From NCBI RefSeq assembly GCF_900094585.1, contig NZ_FMAG01000004.1, positions 372,001-436,000 of the forward strand: a DNA stretch of 64,000 bases, given 5' to 3'. The notes beneath the pieces are model-generated. The model saw only the letters and a list, made by a program, of their open reading frames with translations. It had not been told where the DNA came from and did not search any database. The position numbers and the translations under genes are program-made. The first letter of the stretch is position 1, and each line of letters begins with the position of its first letter. Positions 1 to 7,250 of the stretch are shown here, in pieces. Source of the DNA: Martinezella multihospitum (GTDB taxonomy: Bacteria; Pseudomonadota; Alphaproteobacteria; Rhizobiales; Rhizobiaceae).

Positions 1-134
1 CTTACGTCATGGCCATGCTGATCACGCACGGCCGCCGCCGTCGTCAGCCGATCGCCAAAATGCAGCTTCAATTTCACGATTGCGGCGTCGACGAGATCGC
101 CATGGCGTCCGTAGCGGTTGACCGCGGTCGTCAT
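1..134 (-). CDS. FAD-linked oxidase, N-terminal fragment cut by window edge
   Basis: Only the first 44 codons are inside the window, reading leftward from an ATG at 134. The peptide begins MTTAVNRYGRHGDLVDAA and continues through a stretch ending GDRLTTAAAVRDQHGHD. That resembles the N-terminus of GlcD/lactate-dehydrogenase type FAD-binding oxidases, where a short helix precedes the FAD-binding PCMH fold. The ATG overlaps the stop of the prephenate dehydratase gene (ATGA at 131-134), so the two are translationally coupled and surely co-transcribed. A role in oxidising a 2-hydroxyacid is an inference from the family. The catalytic domain lies outside the window. Confidence 0.6.
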   Translation of the reverse strand, partial: MTTAVNRYGRHGDLVDAAIVKLKLHFGDRLTTAAAVRDQHGHDV

Positions 135-1156
135 CGCTCGACCTCCTCTTGGCCATCGGACCATCGAAAGGCGGCTGGAGGCTTGCTTCCCCAAGAGCGG
201 AGATTTTCCTCACTGCGGTTGCGCAGATGGCGGCTCGCCATCGGAAACGTGCCGAGCACGACCAGCTCGCGAGCATGGCGGGCGAGAATATCGAGCGCAT
301 CAGCCACCTCGGGCGTGGCTGGATCGCCCTCGAACTCGCAGAGGAAGCGGGACGGCACGAATTGCCCGCCGACCAGATAGCTTTCGATCTTGGTCATGTT
401 GATGCCGTTTTCGGCAAATCCGGCAATGGCGTGGTAAAGGCAGCCCGGCCGGTTCTGGGTGCGGAAGACGATGGTCGTCAGAAGCTGTGTCTTTTGCTCG
501 ACCGCTTGAGGCTCGGCAGACAGCACGTAAAATCGCGTCGTGTTATGCGGATCGTCTTCGACATTGCGTTTGAGGATATCCAATCCGTAGAGGTCGGCTG
601 CAAGATCGGAGGCAATTGCAGCCTCGCTCGGATCCTCGCAAGAGGCCACCAGCTCGGCGGCGTGCGATGTCGTCGGAGCGGCGATGGCCTCGAGATCGAG
701 TGCGGCGATAAGCCGGCTGACCTGGCCAAGTGCCACGGGATGCGAACGCACGCGTCTGATGCTCGCAAGCGATGCGCCTGCCGGCGCCATGAGGCAATGT
801 TCGACGCGTTGAAAATGCTCTCCGACGATATGCAGACCACTATCGGGCACGATCCTGTGCACATCCGGCACGCGTCCAACCAGGCTGTTTTCGCATGGCA
901 GGAGGATCCGGTCGACTTCACCGCGGACGGTGCTGGCGATCGTGGTCTCCAAGCTCGGCATGGCGATGCGATCCGCGGATGGGAACGCCATCCTGCAGGC
1001 AACATCTGCAAATGCGCCGGGCCGACCATTATAGCCGACTTTATGGACTGTGGTCTCCGAGCCGAGTTTCCTGGCGCCCGGAACCAATGAACCTGCATCG
1101 AAAGGGGCTTCGGGGGGAGGGGCCGTGGATCCACGGTTTGCTGTGGTCGATGTCAT
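131..1156 (-). CDS. pheA: Prephenate dehydratase with C-terminal ACT domain
   Basis: This enzyme converts prephenate to phenylpyruvate in phenylalanine synthesis. The 341-residue protein shows the family opening GYNGRPGAF at about residues 41-49, the catalytic TTRF motif at 206-209, and an ACT regulatory domain from about 226 with NMTKIES at 253-259. Proteobacterial monofunctional enzymes are near 280-300 residues; the excess is a roughly 38-residue proline-rich N-terminal extension. The ATG at 1156 has GGAG about nine bases upstream. The gene overlaps the following FAD-oxidase gene by ATGA and lies 94 bp after the methyltransferase gene. It may be a second copy serving catabolism or a secondary product rather than basic biosynthesis. 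That is inference. Confidence 0.88.
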   Translation of the reverse strand: MTSTTANRGSTAPPPEAPFDAGSLVPGARKLGSETTVHKVGYNGRPGAFADVACRMAFPSADRIAMPSLETTIASTVRGEVDRILLPCENSLVGRVPDVHRIVPDSGLHIVGEHFQRVEHCLMAPAGASLASIRRVRSHPVALGQVSRLIAALDLEAIAAPTTSHAAELVASCEDPSEAAIASDLAADLYGLDILKRNVEDDPHNTTRFYVLSAEPQAVEQKTQLLTTIVFRTQNRPGCLYHAIAGFAENGINMTKIESYLVGGQFVPSRFLCEFEGDPATPEVADALDILARHARELVVLGTFPMASRHLRNRSEENLRSWGSKPPAAFRWSDGQEEVER

Positions 1157-1250
1157 AGGCGATCTCCGAAGGAAATTTGTGCACGCCAGGTCTCGCCGCG
1201 GGCAGATTTGTCCCGTCGCGCGTCAAGCGCCTGTCATCGGTCATCCATGA

Positions 1251-2051
1251 TTAATTTGCGGGCGGCAGCCTTGTCGTTTCCATTACCGTCATCGGCCAAA
1301 GCAGGGCGATGCCGTTGCCGTCAGAAACGACGTCAAGATGACGTTCCGCTGCAGCAAGGCAGTCGGCGTCGGTGAAGATCTCGGTTGCCGAGAACAGCAA
1401 TAGCAGAAAATGTCCGAGATCTGCCTTGGTGTCGAAACGCCAGCGGGTGGTGACATCGGTAAATTGAGGTTTGTCCCATCCGGTCAGAGCGCACAGGCTC
1501 GTTGCAAATTCCCGCGAGAGGAAGGAGACCTCGTGGCCGGTACAGCAGCTCAGTGCGATGAAATCGTCGAAATAGGCGGCAAGCCGCGTTCCGGCGAAGA
1601 TGTCGGCAATCACCAGCTTGCCGCCGGGCCGCATATGGGTTGCGATCGCCTTCCAGGCGGCAGTCTTGTCGGAAATATGGTGCACGGCGCCGCGCGACCA
1701 GGCCATGTCAAAATCACGGATCGGCAGGTCGAGCATGTGCGCTGCCTGACCGAAGACCCTGATCCGGCCGCCACTTTCGACTTCGAGATCCTCAAGTTGT
1801 TCAGTGGACGGGTCGGTCGCGACCAATAAGCCGGCAGGGCCAATATCTTCGGCGATCGCCCGGCTGAAATGACCGTTGCCGGCGCCGATTTCCAAGACGC
1901 GTCGGCCGTCGACCGGCTGCAGGAAACGGCGCATGGCGGCAATGTCATCAAGCCAGGCATCGGGAAAGAGGTGGAGTGCATCGCGGTAGGTCGCCGAGCG
2001 GCGGCCGGAGAAGACGACGTCAGATTCGATCGGTGTCGAGGACATATACAT
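1251..2051 (-). CDS. Class I SAM-dependent methyltransferase
   Basis: The product is a cytosolic small-molecule methyltransferase of the UbiE/Methyltransf_11 type. The SAM-binding motif I VLEIGAGNGHFS lies near residue 52, an acidic motif II (ATDPS) follows, and motif-IV/post-I elements (SRGAVHHISD, RPGGKLVIAD) are in order. The substrate is unknown. Three in-frame ATGs occur within 13 bp (2057, 2051, 2045). GGAAGG is only 3 nt from the first and 9 nt from the second, so the second was chosen, giving about 266 residues. It lies 94 bp upstream of the prephenate dehydratase gene on the same strand and may share its transcript. Confidence 0.8.
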   Translation of the reverse strand: MYMSSTPIESDVVFSGRRSATYRDALHLFPDAWLDDIAAMRRFLQPVDGRRVLEIGAGNGHFSRAIAEDIGPAGLLVATDPSTEQLEDLEVESGGRIRVFGQAAHMLDLPIRDFDMAWSRGAVHHISDKTAAWKAIATHMRPGGKLVIADIFAGTRLAAYFDDFIALSCCTGHEVSFLSREFATSLCALTGWDKPQFTDVTTRWRFDTKADLGHFLLLLFSATEIFTDADCLAAAERHLDVVSDGNGIALLWPMTVMETTRLPPAN

Positions 2052-2057
2052 GAACAT

Positions 2058-2460
2058 ATGCCTTCCAAAATTGTTGCGGTTCGGACATCTCCCTAGATTC
2101 TAGTTTTACGGGCAATCGCGATGCGATTTACCTCTTATGATTAAAACTACAACATAGATTTGATAGGAAATCAATTGCTATTTGCAAGTAATTTAGACAT
2201 GCATAAGCTTTGTGCAATCGATCTTATTTAAGGCAGTTTTAGCGGAGCCAATAGCCATTCAATGGATGTTCTTCGTGAGTATTCGCGTTTTTTCGACTAT
2301 AGGATCGGTCGCCAAACAGCTCCCAAGCTATGACCGCGACACACTGGCCTGCACGAATTGCCGGGATTATTAAGTCTTGCCGGAAGTACTTGAATCGCCG
2401 GAATCGCGGGCGAACACGGACAGGATGCTGATTGCAGAATCCTCGGTTGATTGTTCCGCC
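2058..2460. other. AT-rich intergenic region, no gene seen
   Basis: About 400 bp between the methyltransferase start and the DMT transporter stop. Positions 2100-2290 are clearly AT-richer than the flanking genes, as expected of a promoter region for the leftward methyltransferase gene. The long reading frame crossing 2297-2953 on the minus strand is a shadow of the transporter and has an arginine- and cysteine-rich composition. No convincing terminator or RNA gene was seen. Confidence 0.5.
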
Positions 2461-3330
2461 TCAGGCATTGAGAACGAGGATATTGCCAAGAAGGATCGTC
2501 GCGCCGCCGAAGGCAAGACGGGTATCGATGTGCAGGCCTTCGAAGATGACCGAGATCGTTATGGCGACAATCGGAACAACGGTTAGCGCATAGGCCGCTC
2601 GTGCAGGGCCGACCTTCTCGATGAGCGTAAAATACATGAGAAACGTAACGCAGGAAGCGACAATTGCCAGGTAGGCGAGCTGCGCCAGATAGCCAACGGT
2701 GACAGGTATCGAGAGAGACGTGCCGACTACCACAGCCCAGGCGACCCCGAAGCCGCATCCACACAATGCGCCCCAACCCATGAGCACCGGGATCGGCAGG
2801 CCGCGCCGCTGGTTGCGCGCAGCAATCGCGGTCCCCGCACCTGTCGCCATCGCCGCAACGCCTGCCCAGATGAAGCCCGTCACAGTTTGCGGGTTGAGAT
2901 GCAGTGCGAAGATCTGTGGGGCGGCGACGATGGCAAGACCCAGAAGACCACAAACTATGCCAATCGTCGCGCGGCGGCTTATCCGCAGATTCAGCAGCAA
3001 ACGGCTGGCGATGGCAGCAAACAGCGAGGAACTCGATAGCACCAGGGCTGCAATCCCGCTCGGGATACCCTTGGTCGCCTTATAAAAGGCGATGAACGCA
3101 AGTCCGAAAAACAATATGCCTTGCATCATCACCCAAAGACGATCGCTGCGGGCGATCGTAATCGGTTTGCCAGTGGCGATCGAAAATCCGAGCATGCTCA
3201 ATCCAACAAGAAACATGCGGATCGCGACCGACAGCTCGGGAGCGGAAGCGCTTGCCTGGAGAGATGTCACGATCGCGCCCGAACCCCAGAAAAGCACGGT
3301 CGCGAGAAAGAGGGCTGCGGTCATCCTCAC
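2461..3330 (-). CDS. EamA/DMT-family membrane transporter
   Basis: The 289-residue inner-membrane protein has about ten hydrophobic segments in two repeated halves, typical of the drug/metabolite transporter superfamily (EamA, 10 TM, about 290 residues). The N-terminal segment (LFLATVLFWGSGAI) and the helix-3 region (FGLAFIAFYKATKGIPSGIAA) match the family pattern, in which small molecules such as amino acids or metabolites are usually exported. The substrate cannot be read from sequence. The start is MRMT at 3330; ATG at 3324 is an alternative. The gene stands alone, with AT-rich DNA on both sides. Confidence 0.85.
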   Translation of the reverse strand: MRMTAALFLATVLFWGSGAIVTSLQASASAPELSVAIRMFLVGLSMLGFSIATGKPITIARSDRLWVMMQGILFFGLAFIAFYKATKGIPSGIAALVLSSSSLFAAIASRLLLNLRISRRATIGIVCGLLGLAIVAAPQIFALHLNPQTVTGFIWAGVAAMATGAGTAIAARNQRRGLPIPVLMGWGALCGCGFGVAWAVVVGTSLSIPVTVGYLAQLAYLAIVASCVTFLMYFTLIEKVGPARAAYALTVVPIVAITISVIFEGLHIDTRLAFGGATILLGNILVLNA

Positions 3331-3869
3331 ATCCTTTGCTGCCAGTTAAAAGCCGACTATACCGCCCGCATTGCTGTGCTTCTGGATCGGATTCATAATT
3401 CACTATTTAATTGCAAAGTGCAAATAATTTAAAAAAATTTTACCGCTTGCCCGTATGATTGTTGCGATTTCAAGGCACATTTATGAGGCTAAATTTTACA
3501 ACGATATTCTAATGAGCGCAGGCTGTCTTCGGCTCTACCGTCCCAAAATCAACTGAAACGACCTCGGCATCGTTGTGCAAATCCGTCGTCGATAAAGATG
3601 CGGCCTCCTTCCACATTTCGAGGGTGCGATCCTAAATTTGCCCCGCCGTAAATTCGGCGGAGGTCTTTGGCTCCAGGCAATTGCAGATGCTGGGCTGTCA
3701 GAGGCCTGACCGCTGAGGTATCCATCGCCTTGCGTTGCCGTTTCCTAATGAAAACACATTCGGCTCGATGAACGTCGAAAGAACCGCGTGACGACGGAGA
3801 ACATGGAACCTCCTCGACAACCGGAATATTTGCAAGAGAACCTCCCATTCCTCTCCGGCTGGTAGGCGC
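3331..3869. other. Intergenic region with possible decayed coding sequence and a GC hairpin
   Basis: About 540 bp without an intact gene. Positions 3400-3520 are AT-rich and probably hold the promoter for the leftward transporter. Positions 3543-3700, read on the minus strand, carry two short coding-like stretches in one frame separated by a TAG (…EFTAGQI, then DRTLEMWKEAA), which suggests a gene remnant. A GC hairpin, CCGCCG-N6-CGGCGG, sits at 3643-3660 without a T-run. The 99-codon minus frame at 3549-3848 has no convincing similarity and no clear ribosome binding site, so it is not called. Confidence 0.4.
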
Positions 3870-4865
3870 TTACGGCGTGACTTCCACTACGACACGCCCC
3901 TGGATTTTTCCGGCGAGGATATCCTCTGCCAAGCGCGGGAGTTCAGACATTCGCTCGATCCGAGCTAGCGCACCGATCGTGTCGGTTTTCAGGTGCGTGG
4001 CGAGCGTCTGCCATGCACGGATACGCTTTGGCATCGGCGCCATAACGGAATCGATGCCTAGGAGCGCGACGCCACGCAGGATGTGCGGCAGAACGGTCCC
4101 AGGTAGGTCCGCACCCGCCGCAAGGCCACAGGCTGCCACCGCGCCACCGTAAACGGTTTGCGCAAGTACGTTGGCCAGCGTTGTCGAGCCGACGGAATCG
4201 ATAGCACCAGCCCATCGTTCCTGCTGCAGCGGCCCGGCTTTCTCCGAAAGTGATGTCCGGTCGATGAAGCCGGTCGCGCCTAGCGATGCTAGATAATCAT
4301 GAGTTTCGCGGCGGCCCGTTGATGCCGACACCCTGTACCCTTTGTTGGCTAGAAGGCTGATGGCAACCGAGCCGACGCCACCTGCGGCTCCGGTCACGAG
4401 AATTTCGCGGTCGTCCTTGCCGATGGTACCCCAATCTTCTAGCGCATTGACGCACAGGGCCGCGGTATAGCCGGCAGTTCCGATCGCCATCGCGTCAGTC
4501 AGGCTGAAGGTGTCGGGCAACGCCATCAACCATTCCGGCTTGAGACGCTGAAATCGGCTATAGCCACCCCACTCGGTCTCGGACAGGCCAAAGCCGTTGA
4601 CGATGACCTTGTTGCCGGGTGCCCATTTTTCCGACCGTGATTCCACCACGACGCCCGCGAGATCAATGCCGCCCACCATGGGAGTGCGTCGAGCTATGCG
4701 CCCCTTGCCGGTCAGGGCCAGGCCGTCCTTGTAGTTGACGTTCGAATAATGCACTTCGACCAAAACATCGTGATCCGGGAGGTCGGATTGCCCAAGTCGG
4801 CGGAAGGCTGCCTGCGGCTTGCCATCGACCATGTCGATGACCATTGCTTGAAATGTATCGGACAT
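3870..4865 (-). CDS. acuI: Acrylyl-CoA reductase-type NADPH oxidoreductase (MDR family, AcuI/YhdH)
   Basis: This zinc-free medium-chain dehydrogenase/reductase of the YhdH/AcuI group has 331 residues, the usual length. The N-terminal catalytic fold carries NVNYKDGLALTGKG and VGGIDLAGVV. The nucleotide-binding loop is TGAAGGVGSVA at about 158-168, and the C-terminal SVMAPMPKRIRAW region is typical of the group. AcuI reduces toxic acryloyl-CoA to propionyl-CoA with NADPH. Its position beside a GntR regulator and an acyl-CoA-forming operon suggests it clears a reactive enoyl-CoA, which is inference. It lies 40 bp downstream of the GntR gene on the same strand. Confidence 0.85.
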   Translation of the reverse strand: MSDTFQAMVIDMVDGKPQAAFRRLGQSDLPDHDVLVEVHYSNVNYKDGLALTGKGRIARRTPMVGGIDLAGVVVESRSEKWAPGNKVIVNGFGLSETEWGGYSRFQRLKPEWLMALPDTFSLTDAMAIGTAGYTAALCVNALEDWGTIGKDDREILVTGAAGGVGSVAISLLANKGYRVSASTGRRETHDYLASLGATGFIDRTSLSEKAGPLQQERWAGAIDSVGSTTLANVLAQTVYGGAVAACGLAAGADLPGTVLPHILRGVALLGIDSVMAPMPKRIRAWQTLATHLKTDTIGALARIERMSELPRLAEDILAGKIQGRVVVEVTP

Positions 4866-4905
4866 GAGTCCCCCTTTTTTATGCTTGAATGAGGCCTCCG
4901 CACGT

Positions 4906-5658
4906 TCAGGTCTGGGGCGAAGCCTTCATTTTGTCGCGTGCGTCCATCGCGGTGGCGTAGCTGTTGCGGACGTATGCAAGCAGGTCTGTCAGAGCCTTGG
5001 TTGCAGAGTCAGTGTCGCGCTTGGTGACAGCATCCATGATCTGGCGATGGAAGCCTGCAACCTTGCGGCGCTCGCGCACGCGAAACACGATCATGTTGGT
5101 GATCGGGATGAAGGACTCGATCACCGTGTACATCATCAGCTTCAACGGGCCATTGCAGGTGGAATCCACCAGTGCCCGGTGAAAGCGCACGTCGGATGCA
5201 CAGAAGTCCTCGTCGCTGATCGTCTCATCGCGCTGGATTTCGATCTCGGTAGCCATTGCCTCCAGATCGGCCTCGCAGTGATTGTGGCAGGCGAGGCGGC
5301 AACAGATCGTCTCCGTCTCAAGGCGGGCCGTGATGATCTCGTCGATATCGAAAGCACCGATGCCGACTAGTAAGGTCGCCGCTGCGGTGATCGCCTTTGA
5401 AAGTCCTTCCGGATCCGGCCTCTTGACGAAGTTTCCGCCGAGCGGTCCCCTTCGCGAGTGGATGAGGTTTTGTGCGGCCAGTCGTTTCAGCGCCTCGCGC
5501 ACGGTGGGTCGTGAGATGCCGAAGCTCCTGGCCAGATCCTCTTCAGTCGGAAGTCGCTCGTCGATCTTCAAACGGCCATCCATGATCGCGGATTTTATGT
5601 TTTCCGCAACCTGCTTGGCGATGCCAGCCCTTACAACCTCATCAAATTTCAACGTCAT
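4906..5658 (-). CDS. GntR-family (FadR subfamily) transcriptional regulator
   Basis: The 250-residue DNA-binding regulator has a winged helix at about residues 10-80 (LPTEEDLARSFGISRPTVRE, then the wing GPLGGNFV). The all-helical FCD effector domain from about 95 to 230 carries the usual metal-binding histidines (VRFHRAL, HRQIMDA). FadR-type members sense organic acids or acyl-CoAs. The frame stays open 243 nt further upstream, but ATG 5658 has AAGGA about 9 nt before it and yields a normal N-terminus. It is divergent from the 5793-16536 operon and shares a 134-bp control region with it, so it probably regulates that operon and acuI (inference). Confidence 0.88.
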   Translation of the reverse strand: MTLKFDEVVRAGIAKQVAENIKSAIMDGRLKIDERLPTEEDLARSFGISRPTVREALKRLAAQNLIHSRRGPLGGNFVKRPDPEGLSKAITAAATLLVGIGAFDIDEIITARLETETICCRLACHNHCEADLEAMATEIEIQRDETISDEDFCASDVRFHRALVDSTCNGPLKLMMYTVIESFIPITNMIVFRVRERRKVAGFHRQIMDAVTKRDTDSATKALTDLLAYVRNSYATAMDARDKMKASPQT

Positions 5659-5732
5659 GGAATGTCGTCCTTGCCTCGATTTCATTGATGCCATGCCCGT
5701 TTTGAAAACGCTACTGAAAATTGAATATAGGT

Positions 5733-5760
5733 TTGACAAATATCGGATAGACGATAACCT
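5733..5760 (+). promoter_or_regulatory. Candidate promoter with overlapping inverted repeat for the IOR operon
   Basis: TTGACA at 5733-5738 resembles a sigma-70 -35 box, with TAACCT at 5755-5760 as a weak -10 after 16 nt. Between them lies a perfect inverted repeat TATCG-N6-CGATA (5741-5756). Its location between a GntR gene and the operon it faces fits an operator that would block RNA polymerase. This is pattern-based only. Confidence 0.45.
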
Positions 5761-5792
5761 GACCTCGATCCAGATAACCAAGGGGAACGAAA

Positions 5793-7250
5793 TTGGGCGG
5801 ATCGATTGATCGGGCGGAGACCGCCTACGATGCCTCCACGCCTGTTGGCCGGCATGCAGAATTGCTGCGCCGTCTGGATGGAAGGATCGACAGGAAGGCA
5901 ATGCTTGCCGGTGACGATGTCGGTGACGGCTATCGTGGCGACGCGACGGACGAGCGTGGCGAGCGCCCGCTGATTGTTTTCCGGCCCAGTAGCGCGACCG
6001 AGGTTTCCGCTATTCTGGCGGAATGCAATCGATTGGGGCAGCCTGTCGTAGTGCAGGGCGGAAGGACCGGCCTTGCCGGGGGCGCGAGACCGCGTGCCGG
6101 CGAGGTTTCGCTCTCATTGGAGCGTATGACTAACCTGTCGGCCGTGGACGGGGACACGGCTACCGTTGTCGCGGAAGCCGGCGTCACGCTTCAGTCTGTG
6201 CAGGAGGCGGCGGCAAGCCGTGGGTTGCTTTTCGGCGTGGACATCGGCGCGCGCGGCACGTCGACCGTCGGCGGGAATGCCGCCACCAATGCCGGTGGCA
6301 TTCGTGTACTGCGCTATGGCATGTACCGGTCGCAAGTTCTGGGGCTCGAGGCAGTGCTGGCGGATGGATCCATCCTCACCAGTCTGAAGGGGCTGCCCAA
6401 GGATAATTCCGGTTTCGATCTCAATCAGATATTTGTCGGCAGCGAAGGCGCGCTTGGTGTCGTCACGCGCGCTTGCCTGCGGTTGCATCCAGCACCGCGG
6501 TCGCAGGCGAATGCTTTTTGCGGATTGCCGTCGCTGGCGGCCGCCGTTGCCCTTCTCAAGCATTTGCGCGCTGCGCTTGGCCCGTCGCTCTCGGCGTTCG
6601 AGGTGATCTTTCCGAATGTCTATGACGGGGTTCTTTCTCTCACCGGTGCACAGCCACCCGTTGCAGCCAGTGCCGGCATGTATGCACTTGTCGAGATGCA
6701 GGGACAAGACGAGGCGCGTGATCAGGAATGCTTTTCCGAAGCGTTGATGGCTTGCTACCAAAGCGGCATCGTGACCGATGTGGCTGTGTCCGGCTCTCTG
6801 CGCGAATATCATGCGATCTGGAAACTCCGCGAAGCTGCAAGCGAGTTCATCTTTTCAATGGACCATGTATCTGGCTTCGATGTCAGCCTGCCTTTGTCGA
6901 ACATGCAGGCCTTTCTGGACAGCGCCGACGGAGAAATCGCCGCCGCCGATCCGGATGCCGCAATCTACATCTTCGGCCATCTTGGCGACGGCAACCTGCA
7001 TTTCCTTGTTCGCACCCACCATCATGAGCGGATAGCAGACATCGTCCTTGCAGTCGTCATCCGCAGCAATGGTGCGATTTCCGCTGAGCACGGAATTGGC
7101 CTTGACAAAAAGAAGTGGCTGCCTCTTTGCCGAAGCGCTGCGGAGATGCGCGCCATGCGCCGCCTGAAGACCGCTTTCGACCCCAACAATATTCTCAATC
7201 CCGGCCGGGTCTTCGACATGCCGTCGCCGGTTGCGTCGGAGCGTGCGTAG
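5793..7250 (+). CDS. FAD-binding 2-hydroxyacid dehydrogenase (GlcD/D-lactate dehydrogenase family)
   Basis: The flavoprotein of 485 residues should oxidise a D-2-hydroxyacid to the 2-oxoacid. The PCMH-type FAD-binding loop is VVQGGRTGLAGGARP at about 86-100, followed by RGTSTVGGNAATNAGG. The C-terminal domain carries GHLGDGNLHF, whose histidines bind metal in this family, and AEHGIGLDKK. The start is TTG at 5793 with AAGGGG 8 nt upstream; no ATG is available. It ends in TAG immediately followed by the ATG of the IOR gene, so the two are tightly coupled. Feeding an aryl-2-oxoacid to the IOR protein is the obvious inferred role, for example from phenyllactate or indolelactate. Confidence 0.85.
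   Translation: MGGSIDRAETAYDASTPVGRHAELLRRLDGRIDRKAMLAGDDVGDGYRGDATDERGERPLIVFRPSSATEVSAILAECNRLGQPVVVQGGRTGLAGGARPRAGEVSLSLERMTNLSAVDGDTATVVAEAGVTLQSVQEAAASRGLLFGVDIGARGTSTVGGNAATNAGGIRVLRYGMYRSQVLGLEAVLADGSILTSLKGLPKDNSGFDLNQIFVGSEGALGVVTRACLRLHPAPRSQANAFCGLPSLAAAVALLKHLRAALGPSLSAFEVIFPNVYDGVLSLTGAQPPVAASAGMYALVEMQGQDEARDQECFSEALMACYQSGIVTDVAVSGSLREYHAIWKLREAASEFIFSMDHVSGFDVSLPLSNMQAFLDSADGEIAAADPDAAIYIFGHLGDGNLHFLVRTHHHERIADIVLAVVIRSNGAISAEHGIGLDKKKWLPLCRSAAEMRAMRRLKTAFDPNNILNPGRVFDMPSPVASERA

Noticed and set aside
149-1090. 313-codon plus-strand frame opposite the prephenate dehydratase gene
   Set aside because: Composition is cysteine/arginine-rich with no domain, and the minus strand carries clear PheA motifs. 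It is an antisense shadow.
2297-2953. 218-codon minus-strand frame overlapping the DMT transporter
   Set aside because: Arginine- and cysteine-rich without motifs, and overlaps a good transporter in another frame.
3549-3848. 99-codon minus-strand frame
   Set aside because: No ribosome site or family pattern. A different frame in the same stretch looks more protein-like, pointing to decay.
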